From assembly GCF_032926325.1 (NCBI RefSeq), contig NZ_CP136709.1, positions 595,501-659,500 of the forward strand: DNA of 64,000 nucleotides, in the 5' to 3' direction. A program made the position numbers and the translations under genes. This DNA comes from Aestuariibaculum lutulentum. Its GTDB lineage: Bacteria; Bacteroidota; Bacteroidia; Flavobacteriales; Flavobacteriaceae. Position 1 is the first letter of the stretch. The number at the start of each line of letters is the position of its first letter. Shown piece by piece: positions 52,601 to 60,999 of the stretch. The notes under the pieces are model-generated. The model saw only the letters and a program-made list of their open reading frames with translations, did no database searches and was not told where the DNA came from.

Positions 52601-52784
52601 CATTGGAATGAGCAATTTAGCTATAGGAGTGTACGGTAGAAACTTATTAACACTACGTCCAAAAGATAATGTTTATACAGATCCTGAGTTTAACTACACT
52701 ACAGGTAATGCTGTAGGTTTTGGTACGCAACAACAAACAGCTCCTACAAGACAGTTTGGTTTAAGTATAAACGCAACCTTCTAA
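49686..52784 (+). CDS. SusC/RagA-family TonB-dependent transporter, pair 2
   Basis: The 1032-residue receptor has the same layout as pair 1: signal peptide (1-22), carboxypeptidase-regulatory-like domain (about 26-100), EEVVVTALG, plug with LKGANAAALYGSEAANGV, and a barrel ending FGLSINATF. Its first 87 bases differ from those of the third susC at only about six positions by eye, although the barrels are unlike. It is followed by its SusD partner after 10 bases. Confidence 0.93.
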   Translation: MKTKFSGILTLLLAFVVQLTFAQEKTISGVVSDESGLPLPGATVLVKGTTTGTSTDFDGKYSIDASQGATLIFSFVGYSSKSLVVGSSNSINVTLIEDAAALEEVVVTALGIKKNPKELSYSVSQLKTEEITQTRAVNVATAMVGKIAGMQINTTSNGVNPNTRVVLRGNRSLLGNNQALIVVDGFPSSRGVLDRINSDDIEDISVLKGANAAALYGSEAANGVVVVTTKLGKGPLKVSYHGSVQFENVSYLPEVQDQFGVGGFPDGTLYPLENVAWGPRFDGQLVDASETLDNGEVWQVPYSPIKNHYKNFFVTGTSLRHGVSASGGDDDSTFYISLDQTNTTGTVPKDAFNQTNFRLKASKSLNKLNVGGNLSFYRNHSNTVGTGRQGRPLYWAIINTPLHIPFDQIKNWQTGKFTRNEVSYFRFYENPYFIVDARRNKTDYNEFNVLAFADYNITDWLTATLQMGYTGSASTSKREYDAFTYAFHLDHVYSEIDPYGAETSDGSSNSSRVNSDFLLKMNKDLSEDFNLKATIGQNVRIQDSKSISVAGGDLIIPDFYNVSTRTGDLTGSEYTSNYRKTGVYGEATLGFKDYLYLTGTGRNDWSSSLPQDNNSFFYWGTGLSFVATNAFPGMVSDKGINYLKARLNYTKTGNDPGAYQTSSTFSAPANFPYGSTVGLTQASRVASPNLSPEFTASLEAGLELGFFNNRLLSNITVYKSNSTDQIVPIDVALSSGAESAVINVGEIENKGIEFDFNATVLLTDKIKWDIGGNYAYFHSEVLELADGVDEIGIGSYYADGAGYGAEIVAQVGQPYPLLKTSSYLRDPEGRVIVDADGDPIQDTQNQIQGKTTPDYILGMNTSFRFKNFSLYAVAEYRTGHVFYNNLVDALEFTGLTKHSATAGRQPFVFPNSSYSDGNGGYIANENRLTSGGGNAFWDAYNEVKENYVTDATTLKLREVSLSYNFGDKTLDAIGMSNLAIGVYGRNLLTLRPKDNVYTDPEFNYTTGNAVGFGTQQQTAPTRQFGLSINATF

Positions 52785-52794
52785 AAAAAAAATT

Positions 52795-54291
52795 ATGAAA
52801 AATATAAAGATGAAAAAAACAATCATATTCTTGTTCGCATTAGCGTTTCTAAGTGTAAGTTGTGATGATTTCTTAGACGTTAATGACAACCCTAACGATC
52901 CTGCTATTTCTACTCCAAGTTTGACATTGCCAGTAGCTCAACAAAGTTTCGTTGCGCTAAATGCAAGAACTATGACAACATTAGGGAACTATTTAGTTGT
53001 AAACTGGTCGACTCCTTCAAACTGGTCTGCTAACGCCATTTATTCTAGATACAATTTCACTTCAAGTGACTTTACTACAATTTTTGAAACATCATATGCC
53101 GGTATCTTTAAAGATTTAACATATGTAGAAACTTATGAGGATGCTACCGGTGCAGTAGATTACTCATACTACAAAGCAATTTGTAAAATTATCAAAGGAT
53201 TTCAATATCAATTATTAGTAGATTTATACGGTGATGTTCCTTATACTGAAGCTAATTTAAGAGGCGAAAATACAACACCTGCTTACGATGATGCGGAAAC
53301 CGTTTACAAATCTGTTATTGAAGATTTAGCTGTTGCTGTAGATTTAATACAAAATGCACCAGACAATGCCGTAGATCCAGGAACTCAAGATATTATCTAT
53401 GGTGGAGATATGGATCATTGGGTTGAATTTGCTAACACTATCAAACTAAGAATGTTAGTGCGCCTAAGCAATACTGGTCAAGATAGCTATATCACAAACC
53501 AAATAGCTTCAATTGATGCAAACGGTGGAGGATACATTACGGGTGATGTTGCTGCTAATCCTGGTTATTCCTCTTCAGCTAACAAACAACAACCTTTCTG
53601 GGATTATTATCGTACAGCTGTAACAGGAATTCAAAATAGTAGAGGTGATTATACTGTAGCTTCAGAATACGCTATTACTTATTTAGAAACGACAACAAAC
53701 GATCCAAGATTATCTCGCTTATACGCCCCAGCTTCTGCGAGCGGAGCATTTAAGGGTACTCAACAAATCACAACACTACCAGGTACCGGATTCACTTCTG
53801 AAGATGTTTCTAAAGTTGGTCCAGGTCTTTTAGTAAGTGCAGAGGAAGATCAAGTGGTTATGACTCTAAGTGAAGCGCTATTTATCCAAGCCGAGGCAGT
53901 TGTAAGAGGTTATATTTCAGGTGGCGATAGCGTAGCCAGAGACTTATATGAATCGGCAATTGAAGCTTCATTTGATTACTTAGGTGTTACAACAGATGCT
54001 GAAGATTACTACGATCAACCTATATTAAACGTTTCTTGGGATAACTCACCAAATAAAATAGAGGCTATTATTACTCAAAAATGGGTTGCTTTAAATGGAA
54101 CTTCTTCTATCGAATCATGGATTGATTTAACAAGAACTGGATACCCTAGTGGGTTACCAATTCCTGTAGAATCACCAGGAACAAGACCTGTAAGACTATT
54201 ATATCCTAGTTCTGAAATTGCAAGAAATAGTGATAATGTTCCTGCGCAATCTAGTGACGATGTATTTACTAACTATCCGTTTTGGAAATAA
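52795..54291 (+). CDS. SusD/RagB-family surface lipoprotein (SusD-like_2 type), pair 2
   Basis: The frame opens at 52795 (498 residues); an ATG at 52810 (MKKTIIFLFALAFL) gives a more usual signal peptide. The lipobox cysteine lies in LSVSCDDFLDVNDNPNDP, where the acidic residues after Cys fit a surface-export signal. Family segments include LLVDLYGDVPYTEA, WVEFANTIKLRMLVRLSNTG and MTLSEALFIQAEA. It overlaps the open frame of the next lipoprotein, whose likely start lies 8 bases after its stop. Confidence 0.92.
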   Translation: MKNIKMKKTIIFLFALAFLSVSCDDFLDVNDNPNDPAISTPSLTLPVAQQSFVALNARTMTTLGNYLVVNWSTPSNWSANAIYSRYNFTSSDFTTIFETSYAGIFKDLTYVETYEDATGAVDYSYYKAICKIIKGFQYQLLVDLYGDVPYTEANLRGENTTPAYDDAETVYKSVIEDLAVAVDLIQNAPDNAVDPGTQDIIYGGDMDHWVEFANTIKLRMLVRLSNTGQDSYITNQIASIDANGGGYITGDVAANPGYSSSANKQQPFWDYYRTAVTGIQNSRGDYTVASEYAITYLETTTNDPRLSRLYAPASASGAFKGTQQITTLPGTGFTSEDVSKVGPGLLVSAEEDQVVMTLSEALFIQAEAVVRGYISGGDSVARDLYESAIEASFDYLGVTTDAEDYYDQPILNVSWDNSPNKIEAIITQKWVALNGTSSIESWIDLTRTGYPSGLPIPVESPGTRPVRLLYPSSEIARNSDNVPAQSSDDVFTNYPFWK

Positions 54292-54299
54292 AAAAATTG

Positions 54300-55202
54300 A
54301 TGATGAAAAAATATATAAAACATATAAGAACATTTTTAGTTCTGGCTTTAATTAGCAATATGGTTGTTTTAAATTCATGTAATGAAATACTAGACGACTA
54401 TGAAACTGATTTTGGAAAAGGTCCTGTTTTAGCAACATTTGTTAACACTACAGACGAACTTAACATTATTAAAGATGCTGAAAACACTCCAGTTGATTAT
54501 GAAATACCAATTACCTTTTATGGAGGAAGAAATGTACCTTTAGATAAAGATTTGGTTCTAACACTTGCAACTAGCACAGAATCTGAATTGCAAGAAGGAG
54601 TAGAATTTGAATTACCTACAAAAACATTTACTATTCCTGCTGGAGAGACAACTGTAAATGCTTCGGTTCGAGTATTAACAGAACCTTTAGTTCCTTTTGA
54701 TTTTAAAGATATTGTACTTGAAATTGTAGAATCTACTGAATCTATAGCTGAGAATAATAAAATTGTTTTAACCGTTAAAGCTCTTGACGCAAACACCTTG
54801 GCAGGAACTTATGAAGCCGAAGTTGGTGAATACTGGAACTCTGGAACTTACAGAAGTAGTTATGCAGGATCTACTTATGTAATCGCAGCAATAGCTCCTG
54901 GTCTTTACAGACACGAAGGAATTGCATTCTGGCCAGACGATAATGATTTTTATTTTACAGTAGACGAAGCTACAGGAGTAATAACTGTTTTACCGCAGGA
55001 TCCTGAAGGTGAAGACACCTTATTGAATGGTTCACCAATCATGACTTGTGCTGGTGGTCAATTCGAAATGGTTACTTGTGATGAAACTACAAATAAAAGA
55101 ACATTAAGTCCAGATGGTCATCACATTGTTGAATTAACCGTTGGTTACTTCAGAGGTGCAGGTGCAACAAGAGAATTTTTACAAAAATTAGTTCGATTGT
55201 AA
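54300..55202 (+). CDS. Accessory surface lipoprotein of susCD pair 2, unknown family
   Basis: From the ATG at 54300 the protein has 300 residues (a start at 54303 is equally possible). The frame is open from 54282, but that lies inside the SusD gene. A signal peptide ends at a lipobox cysteine in VVLNSCNEILDDYETD, again followed by acidic residues. The N-terminal half (about 40-170) looks like a DUF1735-type immunoglobulin-like domain (strands with VPLDKDLVLTLATST and FTIPAGETTVNASVRV). The C-terminal part (YEAEVGEYWNSGTYRSS to the end) I do not recognise. By position it may bind the substrate of pair 2, as SusE and SusF do. Confidence 0.7.
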   Translation: MMKKYIKHIRTFLVLALISNMVVLNSCNEILDDYETDFGKGPVLATFVNTTDELNIIKDAENTPVDYEIPITFYGGRNVPLDKDLVLTLATSTESELQEGVEFELPTKTFTIPAGETTVNASVRVLTEPLVPFDFKDIVLEIVESTESIAENNKIVLTVKALDANTLAGTYEAEVGEYWNSGTYRSSYAGSTYVIAAIAPGLYRHEGIAFWPDDNDFYFTVDEATGVITVLPQDPEGEDTLLNGSPIMTCAGGQFEMVTCDETTNKRTLSPDGHHIVELTVGYFRGAGATREFLQKLVRL

Positions 55203-55224
55203 TAATATAATTAAAACAAACCTC

Positions 55225-55258
55225 AGAAGGTCGTATAAATTAATTTATTCGACCTTCT
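55225..55258 (+). terminator. Intrinsic terminator of the pair 2 operon
   Basis: The arms AGAAGGTCG and CGACCTTCT extend inward to 17 bp with one mismatch, and eight or more T's follow. It lies 22 bases after the accessory lipoprotein stop. Confidence 0.87.
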
Positions 55259-55384
55259 TTTTTTTAAAAATATTCCACAATAACAACAAAGACAAATATT
55301 TATATCGATTTTTAACAGCTTCTTACTTGTTTTATTAAGATTTTATTAAGATTTTTGGTTTTGACTAATTCAAATAATTATAAA

Positions 55385-58300
55385 ATGAAAACAAAGTTTA
55401 GTGGAATTCTAACGCTACTATTAGCGTTTGTTGTGCAATTATCTTTTGCACAGGAAAAGACAATTTCAGGAACGGTATCAGATGAAACTGGTTTACCTTT
55501 ACCTGGAACTACAGTCTTAGTTAAAGGAACTTCTTCTGGGGTTTCTTCAGATTTCGATGGTAATTATGCAATTAAAGCAAGTCAAGGTGCTACTTTGATA
55601 TTCAGCTTTGTTGGATATACAAGCCAAGAAATTGTGGTTGGGTCTTCAAATACAATTAATGTAACCATGACAGAAGATGCAGCAAAATTAGAAGAAGTTT
55701 TAATTGTAGGTTATGGAACTTCAACCAAACAATCTTTTGCTGGTACAGCAACAACGGTTACCAGTGAAAATTTAGAAATAAAAAACGTTTCCAATTTATC
55801 TCAAGCCTTAGCAGGTGAGGTAGCGGGCGTTACAGTTATTAATACATCCGGACAACCAGGAACGACTTCTACAATAAGAATTCGAGGTTTTGGTTCTGTA
55901 AACGGAAACCGTAATCCATTATACGTAGTAGATGGTGTCCCTTTAATTTCATCTGATAGAGATTCTGATGGTAACACCTACTCTTCTGGAGTACTTAACT
56001 CCATAAATCCATCAGATATAGAAAGCACCACTGTATTAAAAGATGCTACAGCTACTGCTATCTATGGTTCCAGAGGGGCTAACGGGGTTATTTTAATAAC
56101 AACAAAAAACGGTTCTCGTAAAGACACCTATATTGAGGCAGAAGTTAAGTCAGGTATTAATACACAAATAATTCCTCGTTATAACGTTATTAAATCTCCT
56201 GAAGAATATATTGGTTATGCTTGGGAAGGATTATATAATAGAGCTGTTATTTCTGGGCAAGCTGATCCTGTAAGCTACACAAATGCAAATTTTTTTGGTG
56301 CAGGTTATTTAGATCCAGGTTACAATATGTGGAATGTTGATACTCCAGGTCAATTAATAGACCCGGCCACACATAAAGTTCGCGAAGGTGTAACCAGACG
56401 TTACACTCCGATGTTATATTCTGACGCCGCTTTTGACTCTGGATATCGTAATGAAGGTAGCTTACGTATGGGAGGCGGAAATGACAAATCTAAGTACTAT
56501 TTTTCTTTAGGTTATTTAAATGATGACGGCTATGCTATAAATACGGGGTATGATAGATATACTTCCAGATTAAACCTTGATTCAGATATTAAAGACTGGC
56601 TTAACGTTGGAGCCAATATTAGCTATGCTTATGCTGAAAGTAAAAATAATGGACAAACGGTTGGTTCTGAAAACTTATTCGAATTTGCAGATAAAATGGC
56701 TCCAATCTTTCCTGTTTATTTAAGAGATGATAATTACCAATTAGTAAACGACCCAATATTTGGTGGATATGTTTACGATTTTGGTAATATATCTGGTTAT
56801 AGAGCTAGAAACAATGCTGACGGTTTAAACCCTATAGGTACAGCTTCTTATGATAAAGTTGGATTTAAAAGACATGAGGTTTCAGGAAATTTTTCAATGA
56901 ACATTAAATTCACTGAGGATTTAACTTTTGAGACTCGTTATGGAATGCAATATTCTATAGAACGCTATCACAATTATGGAAACCCTTTTTACGGAGGCTC
57001 ATCTACCGGTGAGAATCCAGGTAGCTTATTTGCCAGAGACCGCGAAAGAATATCTAGTAACTTTTTACAATTACTACGTTACAAAAAACAGTTTGGGGAT
57101 CATTCATTTGAAGTTTTAGGAGCTCATGAATCTCAAGAATATACATTAAAGCAAACATCTCAATCAAAAGCTCTAGTTGTTGTAGATGGTTTATTAGAAT
57201 TAGATAACTTTTTATTCAACTTAAGCCCTCCAAGTGGCTTTAGCGAAGGAACAACTTTAGAATCATACTTTTCACAAATCAATTATGATTATAAAGACAA
57301 ATATTACCTAACAGCATCTATACGTACAGATGGTTCTTCTAGATTTATTAACGATAAATGGGGAACGTTTGGTTCAGTTGGAGCTGCCTGGGTAGCATCT
57401 AATGAAGATTTTCTTAAAAGTGATTTCTTAACTTTCTTAAAGTTAAAGACTTCTTATGGAATTACCGGTGATCAGGATGGAATTTCATACTATGATGGTT
57501 ATGACACATATAACACATCTAACGTTGGAGGAATTGCAATTTCACCTGCTGATAACGGTAACCCTGATTTAACTTGGGAAACATCAAAAATGTTCCAGGC
57601 CGGACTTGAATTCTCTTTAGGCACATTCTTAGATGGAAATATTGATTATTATCAAAAACGTACGGTAGATCAATTTTTCGATCGTCGCGTAGGTCCTTCT
57701 GCTGGTATTGCTATAATAAAAGTAAACGATGGAGAGTTAACCAATCAAGGTTTAGAATTTGACCTTACTACTCATTTAGTAGATACTAAAAATTTCAAAT
57801 TAAACTTAGGCTTTAATGGAGAAATCTTAGCTAATAAATTAACAGCAATGCCTATCGATCCTGCAACTGGTGCCCCTAAATATTTAGATAATTCAGCCAC
57901 TTATTACGGTTATTCAGAAGGACGTTCTATTTTCGATTTTTACATGAGAGAATGGGCTGGTGTTGATCCTGCGGATGGTAGTCCTATGTGGTACCAATAC
58001 TATGATGACAAAAATGACAATGGCATTTTAGATTCTGGAGAAGGTGATTTTTCTGTTGTTGATGGAGACGAACCTAACCAAACAGGCTCGATTGTAGAAT
58101 ATGAAAAAAGAGTTGCAGATGCAAACATCAAAAAAACAACGACACATACTTATGCTGATGCAACACAAGTGTATGTTAACAAAAGTGCTATCCCAGACCT
58201 TAGAGGTGCATTTAGATTAGGAGCTAGTTTAAAAAATTGGACTTTCTCAACACAATTTACATATAGTATTGGAGGATGGGCGTACGATGCGCAATATGGT

Positions 58301-58684
58301 GAGTTAATGAGTGACCGTTTTGGTACTCTGGGAAACAACTACCACTCTGACATTGCTGATAGATGGATGCAACCAGGAGATATTACAAATGTTCCTAGGC
58401 TTTCTGATGGTTACGATCAAAACAGTACAGCAACATCTACTCGTTTTTTAACAAAAACCGATTATATAGCACTAAACAACGCTATGATTGGGTATAACTT
58501 CCCTCAAAAATTCCTTGCTGATTCTGGAATTAGTAGTGTTAATATTTGGGCATCTGGAGACAATTTATTTGTTAAATCTGCACGTGAAGGATTTAATCCT
58601 ACAACAAGCGAAACTGGTAATACGGGTCGTAGATTATATGCTCCTTTAACAACATTCACAATGGGTGTTCGAGTTAAATTTTAA
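55385..58684 (+). CDS. SusC/RagA-family TonB-dependent transporter, pair 3
   Basis: From the ATG at 55385 (MKTKFSGILTLLLAF) the protein has 1099 residues; a TTG start at 55355 would add ten residues in front of the signal peptide and is rejected. It has the signal peptide, the carboxypeptidase-regulatory-like domain, EEVLIVGYGTSTKQS (the other common TonB-box form of SusC proteins), a plug with LKDATATAIYGSRGANGV, and a barrel ending MGVRVKF. It belongs to a different SusC branch from pairs 1 and 2, matching its different SusD partner, which starts 5 bases later. Confidence 0.93.
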   Translation: MKTKFSGILTLLLAFVVQLSFAQEKTISGTVSDETGLPLPGTTVLVKGTSSGVSSDFDGNYAIKASQGATLIFSFVGYTSQEIVVGSSNTINVTMTEDAAKLEEVLIVGYGTSTKQSFAGTATTVTSENLEIKNVSNLSQALAGEVAGVTVINTSGQPGTTSTIRIRGFGSVNGNRNPLYVVDGVPLISSDRDSDGNTYSSGVLNSINPSDIESTTVLKDATATAIYGSRGANGVILITTKNGSRKDTYIEAEVKSGINTQIIPRYNVIKSPEEYIGYAWEGLYNRAVISGQADPVSYTNANFFGAGYLDPGYNMWNVDTPGQLIDPATHKVREGVTRRYTPMLYSDAAFDSGYRNEGSLRMGGGNDKSKYYFSLGYLNDDGYAINTGYDRYTSRLNLDSDIKDWLNVGANISYAYAESKNNGQTVGSENLFEFADKMAPIFPVYLRDDNYQLVNDPIFGGYVYDFGNISGYRARNNADGLNPIGTASYDKVGFKRHEVSGNFSMNIKFTEDLTFETRYGMQYSIERYHNYGNPFYGGSSTGENPGSLFARDRERISSNFLQLLRYKKQFGDHSFEVLGAHESQEYTLKQTSQSKALVVVDGLLELDNFLFNLSPPSGFSEGTTLESYFSQINYDYKDKYYLTASIRTDGSSRFINDKWGTFGSVGAAWVASNEDFLKSDFLTFLKLKTSYGITGDQDGISYYDGYDTYNTSNVGGIAISPADNGNPDLTWETSKMFQAGLEFSLGTFLDGNIDYYQKRTVDQFFDRRVGPSAGIAIIKVNDGELTNQGLEFDLTTHLVDTKNFKLNLGFNGEILANKLTAMPIDPATGAPKYLDNSATYYGYSEGRSIFDFYMREWAGVDPADGSPMWYQYYDDKNDNGILDSGEGDFSVVDGDEPNQTGSIVEYEKRVADANIKKTTTHTYADATQVYVNKSAIPDLRGAFRLGASLKNWTFSTQFTYSIGGWAYDAQYGELMSDRFGTLGNNYHSDIADRWMQPGDITNVPRLSDGYDQNSTATSTRFLTKTDYIALNNAMIGYNFPQKFLADSGISSVNIWASGDNLFVKSAREGFNPTTSETGNTGRRLYAPLTTFTMGVRVKF

Positions 58685-58689
58685 AAAAA

Positions 58690-60180
58690 ATGACAATGAA
58701 AAATATAATAAAATATGCATTAGCTGCAGCATCATTAATTGTTAATTATAGCTGTAGTGAAGAATTTTTAGAACAAGAACCTTCTAGAGTAATTAACACA
58801 GACCAAATTGCAGATGCCGCATCTAAAAATCCAGATGTAATTCGTGGGACAATGACAGGGATTTATGCCCTTATGTTTGAAACAGGCACTGGAGGCACCA
58901 CCGGACATGACGATTTCGGTCAAAAAGGTTATGATATTTTTGCTGATATGTTATCCAGCGACATGGCTCTTTCCGTAAGTACTTATGGTTGGTACAGAGC
59001 AAGTATTACAGAGTATCAATGTACGCAAGACTATACATATACAGACAACTATCAGGTATGGCGTTATTACTATCGTATTATTAGATCTGCAAACACAGTA
59101 ATCGATGCATTAGGAGGTAATGATATTGTTCCTGATTTAGATGAAAACAAATATATCATGGGTCAAGCAAAAGCGATAAGAGCTCATTCTTATTTCTATC
59201 TAGCACAATACTTTCAAAAAACTTATGATCCTAGCGAAGAAATTTTACCTGTATACGATGATTTATTAGATCAAAATGGGCCAAAGATTCTTGCTTCCGA
59301 AATTTACAGCTTAATTGAAGGTGATTTGGTATCTGCTATATCATTATTAAATGGATATCAAAGAGCCAGCAAAATTGAAATTAATCAAGATGTTGCCAAA
59401 GGTATTTTAGCATACGTCTATGGAGCAATGGGACAAAACGATAAAGTAAAAACTTTGACAGGAGAAATAATTTCAGGTGGAGCATTTACACTTATGAATG
59501 AAGAAGAAGTTTTAGGCGGATTTAATGACGTAAACACACCTGGCTGGATGTGGGGAGCTGACATTACTATAGATTCTGGATTAGACCTTGTTTCTTGGTG
59601 GGGACAAATGGACTACTTTTCTTATAGTTATGCAGCTTATGGCGATTATAAAGTTATCGACAAAGCATTATATGATGCCATCCCTGCTGATGATGTAAGA
59701 AAAGGCCAATTTTACGATAATACAGCTTCAGCTAGATACCTACAACCTAACTTCAAATTTTATGACGCCAGTAGGGTTCCTTTCGGAGCAGCAACCTCTG
59801 TTGTGGCTGACTACATTTATATGAGAGTTGCAGAGATGTATTTATTAAATGCCGAAGCTTCTGCTAAAGAAGGTGCGGAAGGGGATGCTAAAACTAGCTT
59901 AAAAGCCATTTTAACACATAGATTACCAGACGTTTCTTATGTAGATGCTTTGTCTGGAGCTGCTTTATTAGACGAAATAAAACTTCAAACGAGAATAGAA
60001 CTATGGGGGGAAGGAAAAAGTTATTTATCTATGAAAAGAAATAAAGAAACCAGAACTCGAGGAACAAATCACTTGTCATTTGTAGGGGTTCCTATTTCTT
60101 ATGATGATGAAAGAATGACATTCGAAATCCCTGAATCAGAAATTCAAAATAACCCGTTTATTAGTACTCAAAATAACTAG
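58690..60180 (+). CDS. RagB/SusD-family nutrient uptake lipoprotein, pair 3
   Basis: The 496-residue protein has a lipobox cysteine in IVNYSCSEEFLEQEP and the classic RagB/SusD layout: a helical TPR-like core (YRIIRSANTVIDAL, MGQAKAIRAHSYFYLAQYF) and a C-terminal domain with MRVAEMYLLNAEASAKEG and ELWGEGKSYLSMKRNKETRTRG. It differs in type from the SusD proteins of pairs 1 and 2. A start at the second ATG (58696, MKNIIKYALAA) is equally possible. It is followed by an accessory lipoprotein after 26 bases. Confidence 0.92.
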   Translation: MTMKNIIKYALAAASLIVNYSCSEEFLEQEPSRVINTDQIADAASKNPDVIRGTMTGIYALMFETGTGGTTGHDDFGQKGYDIFADMLSSDMALSVSTYGWYRASITEYQCTQDYTYTDNYQVWRYYYRIIRSANTVIDALGGNDIVPDLDENKYIMGQAKAIRAHSYFYLAQYFQKTYDPSEEILPVYDDLLDQNGPKILASEIYSLIEGDLVSAISLLNGYQRASKIEINQDVAKGILAYVYGAMGQNDKVKTLTGEIISGGAFTLMNEEEVLGGFNDVNTPGWMWGADITIDSGLDLVSWWGQMDYFSYSYAAYGDYKVIDKALYDAIPADDVRKGQFYDNTASARYLQPNFKFYDASRVPFGAATSVVADYIYMRVAEMYLLNAEASAKEGAEGDAKTSLKAILTHRLPDVSYVDALSGAALLDEIKLQTRIELWGEGKSYLSMKRNKETRTRGTNHLSFVGVPISYDDERMTFEIPESEIQNNPFISTQNN

Positions 60181-60206
60181 TACTTTATAAACTTAAATTT
60201 TAAATT

Positions 60207-60929
60207 ATGAAAAAACTAGCATATATATTAATGATGCTTATAACAGGAGCATCACTACAAAACTGTGAAGACACTTATTTACCACCGGAACTGAAATATA
60301 TTACCTTCGCAAAAACAGCTTATTCTACGGGAGTTGATGTAGGAGGCACGACAACTTTAGATGTTACAGTATATACAGGTAGTATCGCTGGCTCTGACAA
60401 GACTTTTAATATAATTGTTGATGGTTCAGGAGCCGCAGATGGTTCCTATGAAGTCCCTTCAACAGTTACTATTCCTAAAGGCACCAATGAAGGGGTTATA
60501 GCAGTAACATTATCTGATAACAATTTAGGGATAGGTGTTAATAATCTTGTTATTGATATTGAAAATGACGGTATAAATTCTGTTGGTAATTCTACCACTG
60601 TATCATATATTCAAAACTGTACTGAAGTTTCAGGATCTTTAGCTATTACTTTTGATGGGTATGGTAGTGAAACCTCTTGGGAAATAACAGATGCTCTTGG
60701 AGGTGTTGTTGTTTCTGGAGGAGGTTATGCTGATGGGCAAGTTTCTGCGACTGAAAGCATAACACTTTGTTCTGGTAGAGATTACACTTTCACTATCAAA
60801 GATGTTTATGGTGATGGTTTAAGTTATCCCGCTAACGGGACTTATACCCTTACTATTGATGGAACTGTAAAGGCTTCTGGTGGGGGAGATTTTGGGTCTA
60901 GTGAATCAACTGATTTTGACACCAATTAA
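60207..60929 (+). CDS. Accessory lipoprotein of susCD pair 3, two beta-sandwich domains
   Basis: The 240-residue protein has a signal peptide and a probable lipidated cysteine at residue 20 (SLQNCEDTYLPPE), followed by acidic residues as in surface lipoproteins. Residues about 30-135 form a Calx-beta/DUF1735-like domain (VPSTVTIPKGTNEGVIAVTLSDNN). The rest (FDGYGSETSWEITDALG to FTIKDVYGDGLSYPANGTY) resembles the C-terminal beta domain attached to some secreted peptidases and adhesins of Bacteroidota, but no enzyme domain is present. Function is unknown; a binding role with pair 3 is likely from position. Confidence 0.7.
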   Translation: MKKLAYILMMLITGASLQNCEDTYLPPELKYITFAKTAYSTGVDVGGTTTLDVTVYTGSIAGSDKTFNIIVDGSGAADGSYEVPSTVTIPKGTNEGVIAVTLSDNNLGIGVNNLVIDIENDGINSVGNSTTVSYIQNCTEVSGSLAITFDGYGSETSWEITDALGGVVVSGGGYADGQVSATESITLCSGRDYTFTIKDVYGDGLSYPANGTYTLTIDGTVKASGGGDFGSSESTDFDTN

Positions 60930-60953
60930 AATTTCAACAGTTATAAAGTAATT

Positions 60954-60986
60954 AAAAAACCACTTCAAATGTGAAGTGGTTTTTTT
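60954..60986 (+). terminator. Intrinsic terminator of the pair 3 operon
   Basis: A 14-bp perfect stem (AAAAAACCACTTCA with TGAAGTGGTTTTTT) and a 4-base loop AATG. The T-run leads directly into the -7 element of the next gene. Confidence 0.87.
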
Positions 60987-60987
60987 A

Positions 60988-60995
60988 TACCTTTG
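60988..60995 (+). promoter_or_regulatory. Promoter -7 element of the rRNA methyltransferase gene
   Basis: The sequence is TACCTTTG, an exact TAnnTTTG match and identical to the rpsL -7 element. Only 4 bases separate it from the ATG at 61000, so the transcript should start at the start codon. It follows the terminator after a single base. Confidence 0.6.
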
Positions 60996-60999
60996 CGCC

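Noticed and set aside
55355..55384. TTG start 30 bases upstream of the third susC
   Set aside because: It would place ten residues before a typical signal peptide, and the ATG at 55385 aligns exactly with the starts of the other two susC genes.
60976..60999. Upstream ATG of rlmB
   Set aside because: It falls inside the preceding terminator and ahead of the -7 element, so it would not be transcribed from this promoter.
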